NCBI RefSeq assembly: GCF_045062745.1
Contig: NZ_JBJGED010000008.1
Span: forward strand, 124,001 to 188,000
Length of the DNA stretch: 64,000 nt
Direction of reading: 5' to 3'
Source of the DNA: Paenibacillus_AA sp045062745
GTDB taxonomy: Bacteria; Bacillota; Bacilli; Paenibacillales; NBRC-103111
In this document: in pieces, positions 1 to 8,918 of the stretch
How positions within the stretch are numbered: position 1 is the first letter of the stretch
Layout: each line of letters opens with the position of its first letter
Position numbers and translations under genes: made by a program
Notes under the pieces: generated by a model
What the model was told of the DNA's origin: nothing
What the model saw: only the letters and a program-made list of their open reading frames with translations
Databases searched by the model: none

Positions 1-1911
1 GCGCTATCGGTGCTTGCAACCGGCGGGCTTGTCCTCTTCGCAGTCGGCTGCAGCAGCGGGCGTCCGCTGCCTGGGCCGAATACGCAGCAAAATCCGGGAC
101 CGGCCAAAGAAATGCAAATCAAACAGTCGATGTTGGCTCAGGATGTGCAGCTAACTGACGAATTATGCCGCTCGCAATGTGCGCTTGATTTTAAAACCGC
201 ACTTCATCAATTAAAATCCGATTCCCCGGCCAATGTCAAGTCCAAACTGACCGCCCTGCAGCAGGAGCACGAACACATCCACTATGTGGAATGGCTCGGC
301 GGTGCCAAAGGTGCAGGTCCGGCGGTGACGGAAGGCTCCATACCAGGCAACGTCCAGCAGGAGGCGTCGCCTCATCTCCAGGAAGCGCGTCAGAAAGTGC
401 AGCAAGGGCAGCCGTACCAGTCCCAGGCGATCGGCACCGGCCAAGAGCGATATTTTGTGCTGGGCGTTCCATCGGACGGCGGCGGTTCGGGGCTGGTCGG
501 CCTGATCCATCAAGATGTGCTGCATAAAGTGGAAGTCGATTTGCGCAAAAACTTACGGCTCGTGCCGTATCCTAGCGACAAACGGTACAAAATCGAATCG
601 GTCGACTCCAATACGCTGCGCGACAAGACAGTGACCCATCCCGAGCAGAATGAAGGGACGAGCCATTACCACGTGAACGAAGTGGTCGTGAAGTTTCAGC
701 AGGATCCGACCCCGGCCGAGCTGGAGCGGATGAAGGCCGATATCGGTGCCGAATCGGCCCGGAAGGTCGGCAATACGTACATTTTCCGCTCCACCCGCTT
801 AGAAGCCAAACAACTGATGGGGTATTTCCAGCAAAAGAACGTCGTTTTCGCCGAGCCTCACTTTCTGTACATGACGAATGAGACGCGTGAACCGGTCGGA
901 CCGACCGGACCGACTGGACCGACTGGACCGACTGCACCGACTGCACCGACCGGACCGACAACAGCTGCGGAGCCCAACGATGTGTTGTATAAAAAATACC
1001 AGTGGAACTTGCCCGCAATCAATACGCTGCCCGGTTGGAACATCAATAAAGGCAACCAGGACGTCATCGTGGCCGTCGTGGACACCGGTGTAGATCTGAC
1101 GCATACGGATCTGAGGGAGCATCTGATCGGCGGCTACAACGTGGTGAAAGAAGGCACCGATCCTCAGGACGATGTAGGCCACGGCACCCACGTCGCCGGT
1201 GTCATCTCCGCCCTCGTGAACAATGGAGAAGGCGTCGCCGGGATGACATGGTACAACAAGATTATGCCCGTCAAGGTGCTGGACGAGACCGGCGCCGGCA
1301 ACACGTACTCCGTCGCGCAAGGCATCATCTGGGCGACCGACCATGGCGCGAAGGTGATCAATATGAGCCTCGGCAACTACGCCGACGCCCAGTTCCTTCA
1401 CGACGCGATCAAATATGCGTACGACCGGGACGTAGTGCTGATTGCCGCGAGCGGCAACGACAATACGGCGCAGCCCGGCTATCCGGCCGCCTATCCGGAA
1501 GTGTTCGCCGTAGCCGCTACCGACAGCAACAAGCAGAAGGCTTCGTTCTCGAACTACGGCGACTATATCGACGCGGCCGCGCCTGGGGTGAATATCGCGA
1601 GCACGTATCCGAAAAACCAGTACGCGGCGCTGTCCGGCACTTCAATGGCTAGCCCGCATGTCACGGCGCTGGCCGCCTTGATCCGCTCCGTCAATCCGCT
1701 GCTCAAGAACACCGAAGTGATGGAGATTTTACGCAAATCGGCAAGCGATCTGGGGACGCCGGGCAAGGACAACTACTTTGGCTACGGGCAGATCGACGTG
1801 GCCAAAGCGCTGGAGATGGCGAACCAGAACCGCGGGTCGCTGTCGATGGTGACCGATTGGGTTGACCGGGAGCTGCTCGAGATCGCCAAAAAATATCAAC
1901 GGATGGGCTAG
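1..1911 (+). CDS. Secreted subtilisin-like serine protease, lipoprotein (5' end outside window)
   Basis: The frame is open to the left edge (Ala-Leu-Ser before a GTG at 10), so the true start is upstream. The visible N-terminus is a hydrophobic stretch ending in Val-Gly-Cys, a likely lipobox, so the protein is probably anchored outside the membrane. Counting from the GTG at 10, a fervidolysin-type prodomain-like segment (about residues 220-290) precedes a Gly-Pro-Thr linker (297-317) and an S8 peptidase domain. The catalytic triad is complete: Asp358 in VVDTGVD, His391 in GHGTHVAG and Ser545 in SGTSMASPH. It ends with a short helical tail. It is expected to degrade extracellular proteins or peptides. 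The family is clear; the substrate is unknown. Confidence 0.93.
   Translation, partial: ALSVLATGGLVLFAVGCSSGRPLPGPNTQQNPGPAKEMQIKQSMLAQDVQLTDELCRSQCALDFKTALHQLKSDSPANVKSKLTALQQEHEHIHYVEWLGGAKGAGPAVTEGSIPGNVQQEASPHLQEARQKVQQGQPYQSQAIGTGQERYFVLGVPSDGGGSGLVGLIHQDVLHKVEVDLRKNLRLVPYPSDKRYKIESVDSNTLRDKTVTHPEQNEGTSHYHVNEVVVKFQQDPTPAELERMKADIGAESARKVGNTYIFRSTRLEAKQLMGYFQQKNVVFAEPHFLYMTNETREPVGPTGPTGPTGPTAPTAPTGPTTAAEPNDVLYKKYQWNLPAINTLPGWNINKGNQDVIVAVVDTGVDLTHTDLREHLIGGYNVVKEGTDPQDDVGHGTHVAGVISALVNNGEGVAGMTWYNKIMPVKVLDETGAGNTYSVAQGIIWATDHGAKVINMSLGNYADAQFLHDAIKYAYDRDVVLIAASGNDNTAQPGYPAAYPEVFAVAATDSNKQKASFSNYGDYIDAAAPGVNIASTYPKNQYAALSGTSMASPHVTALAALIRSVNPLLKNTEVMEILRKSASDLGTPGKDNYFGYGQIDVAKALEMANQNRGSLSMVTDWVDRELLEIAKKYQRMG
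898..960 (+). repeat. 9-bp tandem repeat encoding Gly-Pro-Thr linker
   Basis: Seven consecutive nonamers of the form GGACCGACY (two have GCA for GGA) encode GPT or APT units. They lie between the prodomain and the catalytic domain of the S8 protease. The unit is a multiple of three, so copy-number change would stay in frame. Confidence 0.9.
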
Positions 1912-1935
1912 ACCGCCCATCCTGGCAATAGAAGG

Positions 1936-1969
1936 AAAAAAGCCCGCTGGAGTTCGCTCCGGCGGGCTT
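1936..1969 (-). terminator. Rho-independent terminator of rnpB
   Basis: On the minus strand an AGCCCGC/GCGGGCT stem with a GAAC-type loop is followed by six T residues. It lies about 40 nt past the 3' end of the RNase P RNA. It may also serve the converging protease gene, but the plus-strand T-tract is poor. Confidence 0.8.
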
Positions 1970-2007
1970 CGTGATGTCCGTATGTAAGGAAAAGCTGAAA
2001 TGCTGTG

Positions 2008-2440
2008 GTAGTTCGGAAAGCTTGCCGTAAGCCGGGTTCTGTGCTTCCGGTGGTGCGAGCGGGGACCACAAGCCCCTCCCACCATCGAAGCGACAATCAT
2101 CTATCTAGGCTTGCCATTGCTGACAAGCTCAAGCGACCAACCCGAACGCGCCTCGGGCAAAGGCTGCAGGCCGAACCTGCGGGCGTTCCCTTAGGTCTTG
2201 CTCCAGATGGGGTTTACCAGGGCATATGTCACCATATCCCCTCGTGGTCTCTTACACCACGGTTCCATCCTTGCCTGTTACTTATCCGATTTCTCGGGAT
2301 AAGTTCATCGGCGGTCCATTTCTGTGGCACTATCCTTCAGCTCGCGCTGACTGGACGTTATCCAGCATCCTGCCCTGTGGAGCCCGGACTTTCCTCCCGT
2401 GCATAGCACCGGCGATTGTCTGTCAAGCTTTCCGAAATTC
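2008..2440 (-). ncRNA. rnpB: RNase P RNA, bacterial class A-like
   Basis: This is the catalytic RNA of RNase P, which matures tRNA 5' ends. The 5' and 3' ends pair as P1 (2424-2436 with 2012-2024, 13 bp). On the minus strand it carries the conserved block GAGGAAAGTCCGGGCTCC near the 5' end, a GGTAAACCCC...GGAGCAAGACC block in the middle and ACAGAACCCGGCTTAC near the 3' end. The GTCCGGGCTCC and AGAACCCGGCTTAC wording matches the ancestral A type (as in E. coli), not the B type of Bacillus subtilis. A GC-rich hairpin at about 2048-2090 looks like a P19 helix. Ends are approximate. Confidence 0.95.
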
Positions 2441-2448
2441 TATATTGA

Positions 2449-2477
2449 AGTATACCTGACGTTGTTGGAGGATGCAA
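2449..2477 (-). promoter_or_regulatory. Sigma-A promoter of rnpB
   Basis: On the minus strand -35 TTGCAT (2472-2477), a 17-bp spacer and -10 TATACT (2449-2454) would place the transcription start near 2442. That is just before the P1 helix of the RNase P RNA. Confidence 0.7.
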
Positions 2478-2516
2478 CCTGAGACTGTTTCCACCTTTGC
2501 CAGCCGTCGACGGCGG

Positions 2517-3632
2517 TTACTGCAACCGGAACGGCTCCGTATGTGCCTGCGACGGAGTGACCTGCGTCGTGTAGCGGTCCGCATTCAACGCACTCTGGAG
2601 TCGTTCCGCTACGCTCTTCTTCATAATCTTCTCCGCATTGTGACCCGGATCGATGACCGCGATCCCGGCGGCCAGCGCGTCATGCGCCGTGTGGTAATCG
2701 ATGTCGCCCGAGACGAGAACGTCCGCGCCCGCGAACTGGGCATGCCGGACGTATCGGCTGCCGGAACCGCCCAACACCGCCGCCTTGCGAACCACGCGGT
2801 TGGGATCGCCGACGACGCGAACGAACGGCACATCGAACGCCGTCTTCACCCGCTCGGCGAACTGAGTCAACGTCTCCGGCTCGGCGACTTTGCCCACACG
2901 GCCCAGGCCGTACGCCTTGCCCTTCAAGTCGAGCGGATACAGATCGTAGGCGACCTCCTCATACGGATGCGCCTTCAGCATCGCCTGCACGGCCTTGCGC
3001 TCGATCGAATCGGGCACAATTGTCTCGATGCGCACCTCTTCGGCGCGCTCCAGCCGGCCGGGCTGGCCGACGAACGGTTGCGTCCGATCACCGGGCAAGA
3101 ACGTGCCGGTTCCCTCCACGCGGAAGCTGCAATGGCTGTACTCGCCGATATGGCCCGCTCCGGCATCGAAAAGCGCCTTCGCCACTTGCTCCTCGTGAGT
3201 TTTCGGCACGAATACGACGAGCTTCTTCAGCTTCTCCGTATGAACGACTTCCAGGAACGTAGTCCCCGTCAGCCCAAGCGCCTCCGCCATCAAATCGTTC
3301 ATGCCGTGAGCGGCCACGTCATAGTTCGTGTGCGCGATGTACACCGCGATATCGTGCTTGATCAGCTTCTCGTACAGCCGGCCGGCCGGAGTGTCCGTCT
3401 GCAGGTGCGTGAGCGGCCGAAAAATGATCGCGTGGTGCGCGATAATAAGATCGGTTCCGGCGGCGATCGCCTCCTCGACCACTTCATCGGTCACGTCGAG
3501 CGCGATGAGTACATGCCGAATGTCCTTCTGGAGCGTGCCGAGCTGGAGGCCGATCCGATCGTCCGGCATGGCGAGATGTTTCGGCACCATGCGTTCGAAC
3601 TGCTGAATTACGGTTTGTCCTTTTGCAAGCAT
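2517..3632 (-). CDS. Nif3-like dinuclear metal center protein (YqfO)
   Basis: This 371-aa member of the Nif3/DUF34 family is close in length to B. subtilis YqfO (about 373 aa). Metal-binding motifs are visible: IIAHHAIIF near residue 65 and the C-terminal SGDIDYHTAHDAL. Between them lies the middle PII-like insert typical of the long form. The family forms hexameric rings with two bound metals; its role is still debated (GTP cyclohydrolase I-like or a metal-dependent housekeeping function). The start MLAKGQTVIQQF matches the family N-terminus and overlaps the end of trmK by 25 bp, so the two genes are translationally coupled, as in B. subtilis. Confidence 0.9.
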   Translation of the reverse strand: MLAKGQTVIQQFERMVPKHLAMPDDRIGLQLGTLQKDIRHVLIALDVTDEVVEEAIAAGTDLIIAHHAIIFRPLTHLQTDTPAGRLYEKLIKHDIAVYIAHTNYDVAAHGMNDLMAEALGLTGTTFLEVVHTEKLKKLVVFVPKTHEEQVAKALFDAGAGHIGEYSHCSFRVEGTGTFLPGDRTQPFVGQPGRLERAEEVRIETIVPDSIERKAVQAMLKAHPYEEVAYDLYPLDLKGKAYGLGRVGKVAEPETLTQFAERVKTAFDVPFVRVVGDPNRVVRKAAVLGGSGSRYVRHAQFAGADVLVSGDIDYHTAHDALAAGIAVIDPGHNAEKIMKKSVAERLQSALNADRYTTQVTPSQAHTEPFRLQ

Positions 3633-4375
3633 GCGAGCACCTCCTCCATCTTCGCGATTTCCAGCAGAAGCGCATCCCGCCGAACCTGAGCCGATTCCGA
3701 ATCCGAACGCCCCATATCCTGAGCGATACCGGCCATTTTACGCAGCTCGGAGCGCCATTTCGCATAGAACGCTTCATTCGGTGAATCGATCAAATAAGGA
3801 CCGAGACGGTACAACAAGCTCTCCTCCACCTGAATGCCGCACGCCAGCATTCGCGGGGCATACAGATTCGCGGTGCCGGCCGTGTCACCATTTTCCGCAT
3901 CTCGCTGTGCCGTGAGCACTTCGTAGTATTTGCCGTCTTCCTCCAGCAGCTGTTCCGCCGCGAGCCGCCAACCGTTGGCCGTCAGCCAATGCCGCACTTG
4001 ATCTTCGCCGATATTCGGCTGCAGCACGAGCGTCTGAACGGCCTCCAGCTTCGACCGGCCTTGCTCGAGGATATGCACGATGAGCGCACCGCCCATGCCG
4101 GCGATCGTGATCACGTCCACCTCTCCGGCCTGGACGGCTTGCAACCCGTCGCCTCGGCGCACCGCGATGCAATGCGACAGCCCGGCCTCCGCCACCTGCT
4201 TTTTGGCCGCCTCATACGGGCCGGGGTTAATCTCGCCCGCGACCGCATAAGGAATCATGCCCTGCTGAACCAGATACACCGGCAGCAGGGCATGGTCGGA
4301 TCCGATATCCGCCAGACGGCTGCCCGCCGGCACTTGAGATGCGATCGTTTCCAACCGCTTCGATAATTTCACCAT
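3608..4375 (-). CDS. trmK: tRNA (adenine(22)-N(1))-methyltransferase TrmK
   Basis: A 255-aa SAM-dependent methyltransferase of the TrmK (YqfN) family, which makes m1A22 in tRNA. The N-terminus is MVKLSKRLETIASQVP followed by the SAM-binding loop ADIGSDHALLPVYL, with a GMGGALI motif further on and a C-terminal helical region. The open frame extends further upstream, but the ATG at 4375 fits the family start and overlaps the previous stop as TAATG. It sits between the membrane-protein gene and the nif3-like gene, just downstream of rpoD, the usual Bacillales position. Confidence 0.93.
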   Translation of the reverse strand: MVKLSKRLETIASQVPAGSRLADIGSDHALLPVYLVQQGMIPYAVAGEINPGPYEAAKKQVAEAGLSHCIAVRRGDGLQAVQAGEVDVITIAGMGGALIVHILEQGRSKLEAVQTLVLQPNIGEDQVRHWLTANGWRLAAEQLLEEDGKYYEVLTAQRDAENGDTAGTANLYAPRMLACGIQVEESLLYRLGPYLIDSPNEAFYAKWRSELRKMAGIAQDMGRSDSESAQVRRDALLLEIAKMEEVLACLQKDKP

Positions 4376-5202
4376 TAAGCTACCCACTCGATCCATTTTT
4401 TTCGTGTTGCGAACAAACCCGCTCCCGCCGCCAACAGCTTGACCGTCAGAGACGCTTGGAACATGGGGTCCATCCGACCTTCGATGTAAAATCCATAGAT
4501 CTCCGGCAAAAGCCATATCGTGAAGGCAACGAGCAACAGGATCGACCCCGGAGACATCTTCCTTCGCAGCAGAAGCCAGCCGAACCACCCGAACAGGAAG
4601 CATAACGGCAGCCAGCTCAGCTGTGCCCCAACCCAGCTATGGCTCGCCTCCTGATCCTGCAGCAGCCACGCGTATACGAGCAACAGTCCGATCCAGCCGC
4701 AATACTGAAACAGTCCCATACGCGCCAGGATGCCGATCGCGATCCATATGACACAGCAGAAGGCGACGTACGCCACGAACAGTCCGGGATCGTCCTTCCC
4801 TGCCAGCCTCAGCATCAGAACGCCAGCCGCGAGCAGCGCCGCCGATCCCACCCCAACAAGGCTGTATGCCAGCACCGGCGATTTCCGGCTCGCGGCGATG
4901 CCCAGCACATAGCTCCCGATGACCGCCGCGCCCAGCAGCCCAATTTGCAAAGGACTGGGAAAAGAGTTAAAATGAAGGGCGAGAAAGAAAATTACGGCAG
5001 CGGCCCCAAAGATTAGGAGCCAGACGTGCCAGCGGCTACTCTGGATCGCCTGTACGGACACGCCAGCCACTTTGCGCTCCCGCTCTACCGTATCATCCAT
5101 GTACAGGTTGAGCAAGAAGTCGCAATATTGCTCGGGAAGCAGCTTGCTTCTCCGCCATTGCTCGATTTCCCGGACGATCAGCGTCCGTTTCTCTGAATCC
5201 AT
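4375..5202 (-). CDS. Conserved multi-pass membrane protein, function unknown
   Basis: A 275-aa protein with a soluble N-terminus of about 60 residues (MDSEKRTLIVREIEQWRRS) and about seven or eight hydrophobic segments. The start was chosen at the ATG with GGAGG about 6 nt upstream. It ends in a TAATG overlap with trmK and follows rpoD. The N-terminal helix and TM layout recall DUF2157-type proteins, but I cannot assign a family with confidence. Its operon position suggests constitutive co-expression with trmK. Confidence 0.75.
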   Translation of the reverse strand: MDSEKRTLIVREIEQWRRSKLLPEQYCDFLLNLYMDDTVERERKVAGVSVQAIQSSRWHVWLLIFGAAAVIFFLALHFNSFPSPLQIGLLGAAVIGSYVLGIAASRKSPVLAYSLVGVGSAALLAAGVLMLRLAGKDDPGLFVAYVAFCCVIWIAIGILARMGLFQYCGWIGLLLVYAWLLQDQEASHSWVGAQLSWLPLCFLFGWFGWLLLRRKMSPGSILLLVAFTIWLLPEIYGFYIEGRMDPMFQASLTVKLLAAGAGLFATRKKWIEWVA

Positions 5203-5215
5203 CTCCAGCCTCCGT

Positions 5216-5249
5216 GAAAAAAGACCTGACTGCAAGCAGAAAGGTCTTT
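5216..5249 (-). terminator. Rho-independent terminator of rpoD
   Basis: On the minus strand an AAAGACC/GGTCTTT stem runs into six T residues, 16 nt past the rpoD stop. Confidence 0.75.
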
Positions 5250-5264
5250 GGTGTCGCGAATGGG

Positions 5265-6383
5265 TTATTCCAGAAAATCTTTCAACCGTTTGCTGCGGCT
5301 AGGATGTCTCAGCTTGCGAAGCGCCTTCGCTTCGATTTGACGAATCCGTTCGCGTGTGACGCCGAACACCTTGCCCACCTCTTCAAGAGTGCGCGTCCGT
5401 CCGTCGTCCAGGCCGAAGCGCAAGCGCAGCACGTTCTCTTCGCGCTCCGTCAGCGTATCCAGCACGTCCTCGAGCTGTTCCTTGAGCAATTCGTAAGCAG
5501 CGGCATCGGCGGGAGCGAGCGCCTCCTGGTCCTCAATGAAATCCCCCAGATGCGAATCGTCCTCTTCCCCGATCGGCGTCTCGAGCGAGACCGGCTCTTG
5601 GGCGATCTTCATGATCTCCCGTACCTTCTCCGTACTCAGATCCATTTCCTTCGCGATTTCTTCCGGCGTAGGCTCGCGCCCTAATTCCTGTAACAGCTGC
5701 CTGGACACCCTTATCAGCTTGTTGATCGTCTCCACCATATGAACCGGAATCCGGATCGTACGCGCCTGGTCGGCGATCGCCCGGGTGATGGCCTGACGGA
5801 TCCACCATGTCGCATACGTACTGAATTTGAAGCCCTTCGTGAAGTCGAACTTCTCTACGGCCTTGATGAGGCCCATGTTCCCTTCCTGGATCAAGTCCAG
5901 GAACAACATACCGCGCCCTACATACCGCTTCGCAATGCTGACCACGAGCCGCAGGTTCGCCTCCGCGAGACGACGCTTCGCTTCCTCGTCGCCCTGCTCG
6001 ATCCGCTTCGCCAAGTCGATCTCGTCGTCGGCCGACAAGAGCGGCACCCGCCCGATTTCCTTCAAGTACATCCGAACCGGATCGTTGATCTTGATCCCCG
6101 GAGGCAGCGACAAGTCATCGTCGAGATGGAACTCGTCATGCTCGTCGTCCTGATTTGGCCGCATATGATCGTCTTCCGTCTCATTGCCCACATCGATGCC
6201 GAGCTCGGACAGCTGTTCGAAAAATTCGTCCATCTGCTCCGGATCCTGATCGAACGGAGCGAGCTTCTCCATAATATCTTTATAAGTCAAGGAGGAGCGT
6301 TTTTTGCCTTGCTCTATTAGCTGTTCCTTGACCTGTTCGAGCGTCAGTTCGGTTTCTTGCTCAGTATGTTGATCGTTCGCCAT
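5265..6383 (-). CDS. rpoD: RNA polymerase primary sigma factor SigA (RpoD)
   Basis: The 372-aa housekeeping sigma factor that directs RNA polymerase to -35/-10 promoters; its length matches B. subtilis SigA (371 aa). In order: region 1.1 (residues 10-75); an acidic linker; region 1.2 DPVRMYLKEIGRVPLL; region 2 with the -10 recognition helix KFSTYATWWIRQAITRAI; region 3; and region 4 with the helix-turn-helix TLEEVGKVFGVTRERIRQIE followed by KALRKLRHPSRSKRL. It lies downstream of dnaG in the macromolecular-synthesis operon and ends at its own terminator. Confidence 0.98.
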   Translation of the reverse strand: MANDQHTEQETELTLEQVKEQLIEQGKKRSSLTYKDIMEKLAPFDQDPEQMDEFFEQLSELGIDVGNETEDDHMRPNQDDEHDEFHLDDDLSLPPGIKINDPVRMYLKEIGRVPLLSADDEIDLAKRIEQGDEEAKRRLAEANLRLVVSIAKRYVGRGMLFLDLIQEGNMGLIKAVEKFDFTKGFKFSTYATWWIRQAITRAIADQARTIRIPVHMVETINKLIRVSRQLLQELGREPTPEEIAKEMDLSTEKVREIMKIAQEPVSLETPIGEEDDSHLGDFIEDQEALAPADAAAYELLKEQLEDVLDTLTEREENVLRLRFGLDDGRTRTLEEVGKVFGVTRERIRQIEAKALRKLRHPSRSKRLKDFLE

Positions 6384-6436
6384 TCCAAGCTCCCTCCTCT
6401 CTAAAGAATCAACTATCGCGTACCTCGAGCGCCGGG

Positions 6437-8275
6437 TTACACGCCTTTCAGCTGATTTTTTAGAGTTATAATCTCAATTGCAATTTGCGCGGCTCGGAGC
6501 GGGTCCCCGTCGCGCTCCACCCGAATTCGTTCCTGCTCCATTTGCTCCAACGCCTTCAGCTGCGGCACCGCCTTCACGACTCGAATGCAGTCGTCGATCA
6601 CTTGAGCATTGATGCCCTTGACCAGATCGGGCATCAGCATCGAGCTCGCAACCCGCTCCAGCGCTTCGTCCTGCAGGGAGGCGATGAAGCGGCTCGCGTC
6701 AGGTTCGAATCCTTGCGCATAATAGGCATATAAATAAGCAGCTAACGCTGCGTGAGCTTCGATATTGAACGCTTCTCCCAGATGCTGCTGTACGTAACCG
6801 GCGACATCCTTGTCATGCATCATCGCCGTCAGCAGATCGGTCTCCGCTTTGTCGCCCTTAGAGCTTGGTTTCGGCAGTGGGACGCCTTCTCTCCCGTCAT
6901 GCCTAACATTATTCCACGAATTTTCGTTATTATCCCCAGATTGCCGCTTTTTTTGCAATTCCTGGCGGATCAGATTCGTCTCTTGCTTGATGGAATCCAG
7001 GCTCATTTGATGCTCATTCGACAGCTCTTTCAAGTAATATTCCCGCTCGGTCGGCGACGGCAGATCGGCGATCACTTCTCGAATGGCCGTCTTAACGTAG
7101 CGAAGCTTCGCATCCGCGTCCAGGAAATTGAAGTTCCGCCTCAAGTAGTGCAGCCTGTACTTGACGACCGGCAGCGCCTCGTTCAAGACGTCGCGCCGGA
7201 ACCCCTCCTCGCCGTTCAGGGCGATGTACTCGTCCGGGTCGAGCTTATCCGGGACGATGGCGACCTTGACCGTCAGCCCAGCCCGCTCCAGGATTGGCAA
7301 GCTCTTGTAGGAGGCCGACTGCCCGGCGTTGTCGCCGTCGAAGCAGACGATTACGTCCTCCGTGGCGAGCCGAATGAGTCTCGCATGCTCGTCCGTCAGT
7401 GCCGTGCCCATCGTGCCGACGCCGTTGTGGACGCCCGCCATCCAGGCTTTGATCACGTCCGCGTAGCCTTCGAATACGACAATCGAGCCTTCCTTCTTCA
7501 CGGCGGCGCGGGCTTGATGAAAATTGTAAAGAATGCGGCTCTTCCGAAACAGCATGGTCTCGGGACTGTTCAAATACTTGGGCTGTTCGTTGCCTAGCGT
7601 TCTGCCTGCAAAAGCGATCACTTTCCCCTTGGCGTCGCGGATCGGAAACATGATCCGGTCCCGAAACTTGTCCACGTATCCGTCGCCGGACGACTTGGCC
7701 GAGATCAGTCCGCCCGCCTCCATCAGAGGCATATCGAATTCATTCTTTTGCAATTGAACGACCAGCGTATCCCATCGCGCGGGAGCGTACCCGATTTGAA
7801 ACGTCTCGATCAGCGCCTCGTTGAAGCCCCGATTTTTCAAATACTCGCTTGCCGCCTTGCCTTGCTCCGTATGCTTCAGAATATAATGATATAACATGGC
7901 GGCCCGTTCATGCGCCTTGAGCAGCTGCTCGCGTTCGAGCTGCTTCGCCGTCTGCTCGGGCGACGCCTCCTGCCAGCCTCCGAATTGGACTCCCGCTTCT
8001 TCCGCGAGATGGCGGACCGCCTCCGAGAACGAATAGCCTTCGATATCCCGTAGGAAGGTAATGGCGTTCCCGCCGGTCCCGCACCCGAAGCATTTGAAGA
8101 TTTGTTTCTCGGGATGGACGGTGAAGGAGGGCGATTTCTCGGAGTGAAACGGGCACAATCCTTTCAGATTGCGGCCTTGCTTGGACAGATGCACGTATTT
8201 GCCTATCACGTCTACGATGTCGTGGTGTTTTAGGACCGCCTCAATGACTTCTTCCGGGATTTGTCCGGTACTCAT
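6437..8275 (-). CDS. dnaG: DNA primase DnaG
   Basis: A 612-aa primase that makes RNA primers at the replication fork. The N-terminal zinc site is CPFH...CFGCG (residues about 41-66). The TOPRIM domain shows FEGYADVI and the metal-binding CFDGDNAG. The C-terminal helicase-binding domain (from about residue 460) is variable, as usual. It lies 53 bp upstream of rpoD and downstream of yqxD, the conserved operon order. Confidence 0.97.
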   Translation of the reverse strand: MSTGQIPEEVIEAVLKHHDIVDVIGKYVHLSKQGRNLKGLCPFHSEKSPSFTVHPEKQIFKCFGCGTGGNAITFLRDIEGYSFSEAVRHLAEEAGVQFGGWQEASPEQTAKQLEREQLLKAHERAAMLYHYILKHTEQGKAASEYLKNRGFNEALIETFQIGYAPARWDTLVVQLQKNEFDMPLMEAGGLISAKSSGDGYVDKFRDRIMFPIRDAKGKVIAFAGRTLGNEQPKYLNSPETMLFRKSRILYNFHQARAAVKKEGSIVVFEGYADVIKAWMAGVHNGVGTMGTALTDEHARLIRLATEDVIVCFDGDNAGQSASYKSLPILERAGLTVKVAIVPDKLDPDEYIALNGEEGFRRDVLNEALPVVKYRLHYLRRNFNFLDADAKLRYVKTAIREVIADLPSPTEREYYLKELSNEHQMSLDSIKQETNLIRQELQKKRQSGDNNENSWNNVRHDGREGVPLPKPSSKGDKAETDLLTAMMHDKDVAGYVQQHLGEAFNIEAHAALAAYLYAYYAQGFEPDASRFIASLQDEALERVASSMLMPDLVKGINAQVIDDCIRVVKAVPQLKALEQMEQERIRVERDGDPLRAAQIAIEIITLKNQLKGV

Positions 8276-8314
8276 CCTAGTTCACCTTCTTGTGGAGTGC
8301 AATATACGTATTCG

Positions 8315-8785
8315 CTACATGGAGGTATTCTCCTGCAAACCCCTTAAAACTTTTGTCAAACATTGTAGAAACCGCTGCCGATCCTCGTCGGTCAAGGGTT
8401 TCGGCCCTTTGGAATGCTTCCCGCCTCTCCGTCGCTTGGCACTCTCGTGCCGGCTTTCCAGCAAAAAGTCGATCGTGCGGTCCGAGTACAACTGGCCCCG
8501 GTTGGACAAGACGCGGGCCCGTTTGGCCAGTCCGATCGTAGCGAGCCCGAAATCCTGCGTGACGAGGATATCGTTCGGCTGCAGCAGATTGGCAATGTAC
8601 ATGTCCACCGATTGATCCGACCGGTCCACCTGCACGATCGTAACGCCTTCGGCCGGCTCCAGCCGATGATCGTATGAGGCGACCATCGTGACGTGCGCCC
8701 CGTGCCGCTTCGCGGCTTCCACAATTTCCGATTTCACCGGACAGGCGTCGGCATCGACTAGAATGCGGGGAACGCTGGCTGGCAT
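8315..8785 (-). CDS. yqxD: YaiI/YqxD family protein (DUF188)
   Basis: A 156-aa DUF188 protein with the family hallmarks ILVDADACPVK at the N-terminus, VDRSDQSVDMYI in the middle and the basic KRRRGGKHSKGPKPLT near the end. The fold is PIN-like, so a nuclease-type function has been suggested, but the role is not established. The ATG at 8785 is preceded by AAGGCGG at about 9 nt; a GTG three codons earlier would lie too close to that site. It stands first in the dnaG-rpoD group. Confidence 0.9.
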   Translation of the reverse strand: MPASVPRILVDADACPVKSEIVEAAKRHGAHVTMVASYDHRLEPAEGVTIVQVDRSDQSVDMYIANLLQPNDILVTQDFGLATIGLAKRARVLSNRGQLYSDRTIDFLLESRHESAKRRRGGKHSKGPKPLTDEDRQRFLQCLTKVLRGLQENTSM

Positions 8786-8864
8786 CGTGATCACCCGCCT
8801 TCATGCCGTGATAACCCACTTTTCGCAGCTCTTTGACTAACGAAAATGTGAAATTTATTACAAC

Positions 8865-8880
8865 CGTATAATATATACGC
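8865..8880. promoter_or_regulatory. AT-rich palindrome in the dnaG-operon leader
   Basis: The 133-bp gap between yqfL and yqxD contains CGTATA-ATA-TATACG, a perfect inverted repeat with a 3-nt centre. It lies where a promoter of the yqxD-dnaG-rpoD unit is expected. No convincing -35 could be fixed, so this is a candidate site only. Confidence 0.35.
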
Positions 8881-8918
8881 TTCGAACGTCGAAAATCCTG
8901 CTTACTAAAAGAAAGTTA

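Noticed and set aside
2472..3689. 405-codon plus-strand open frame opposite the nif3-like gene
   Set aside because: Antisense shadow of a clear conserved gene; Arg/Leu-rich composition with no domain.
8277..8819. 180-codon minus-strand frame overlapping yqxD
   Set aside because: Different frame from the DUF188 protein, with no family motifs.
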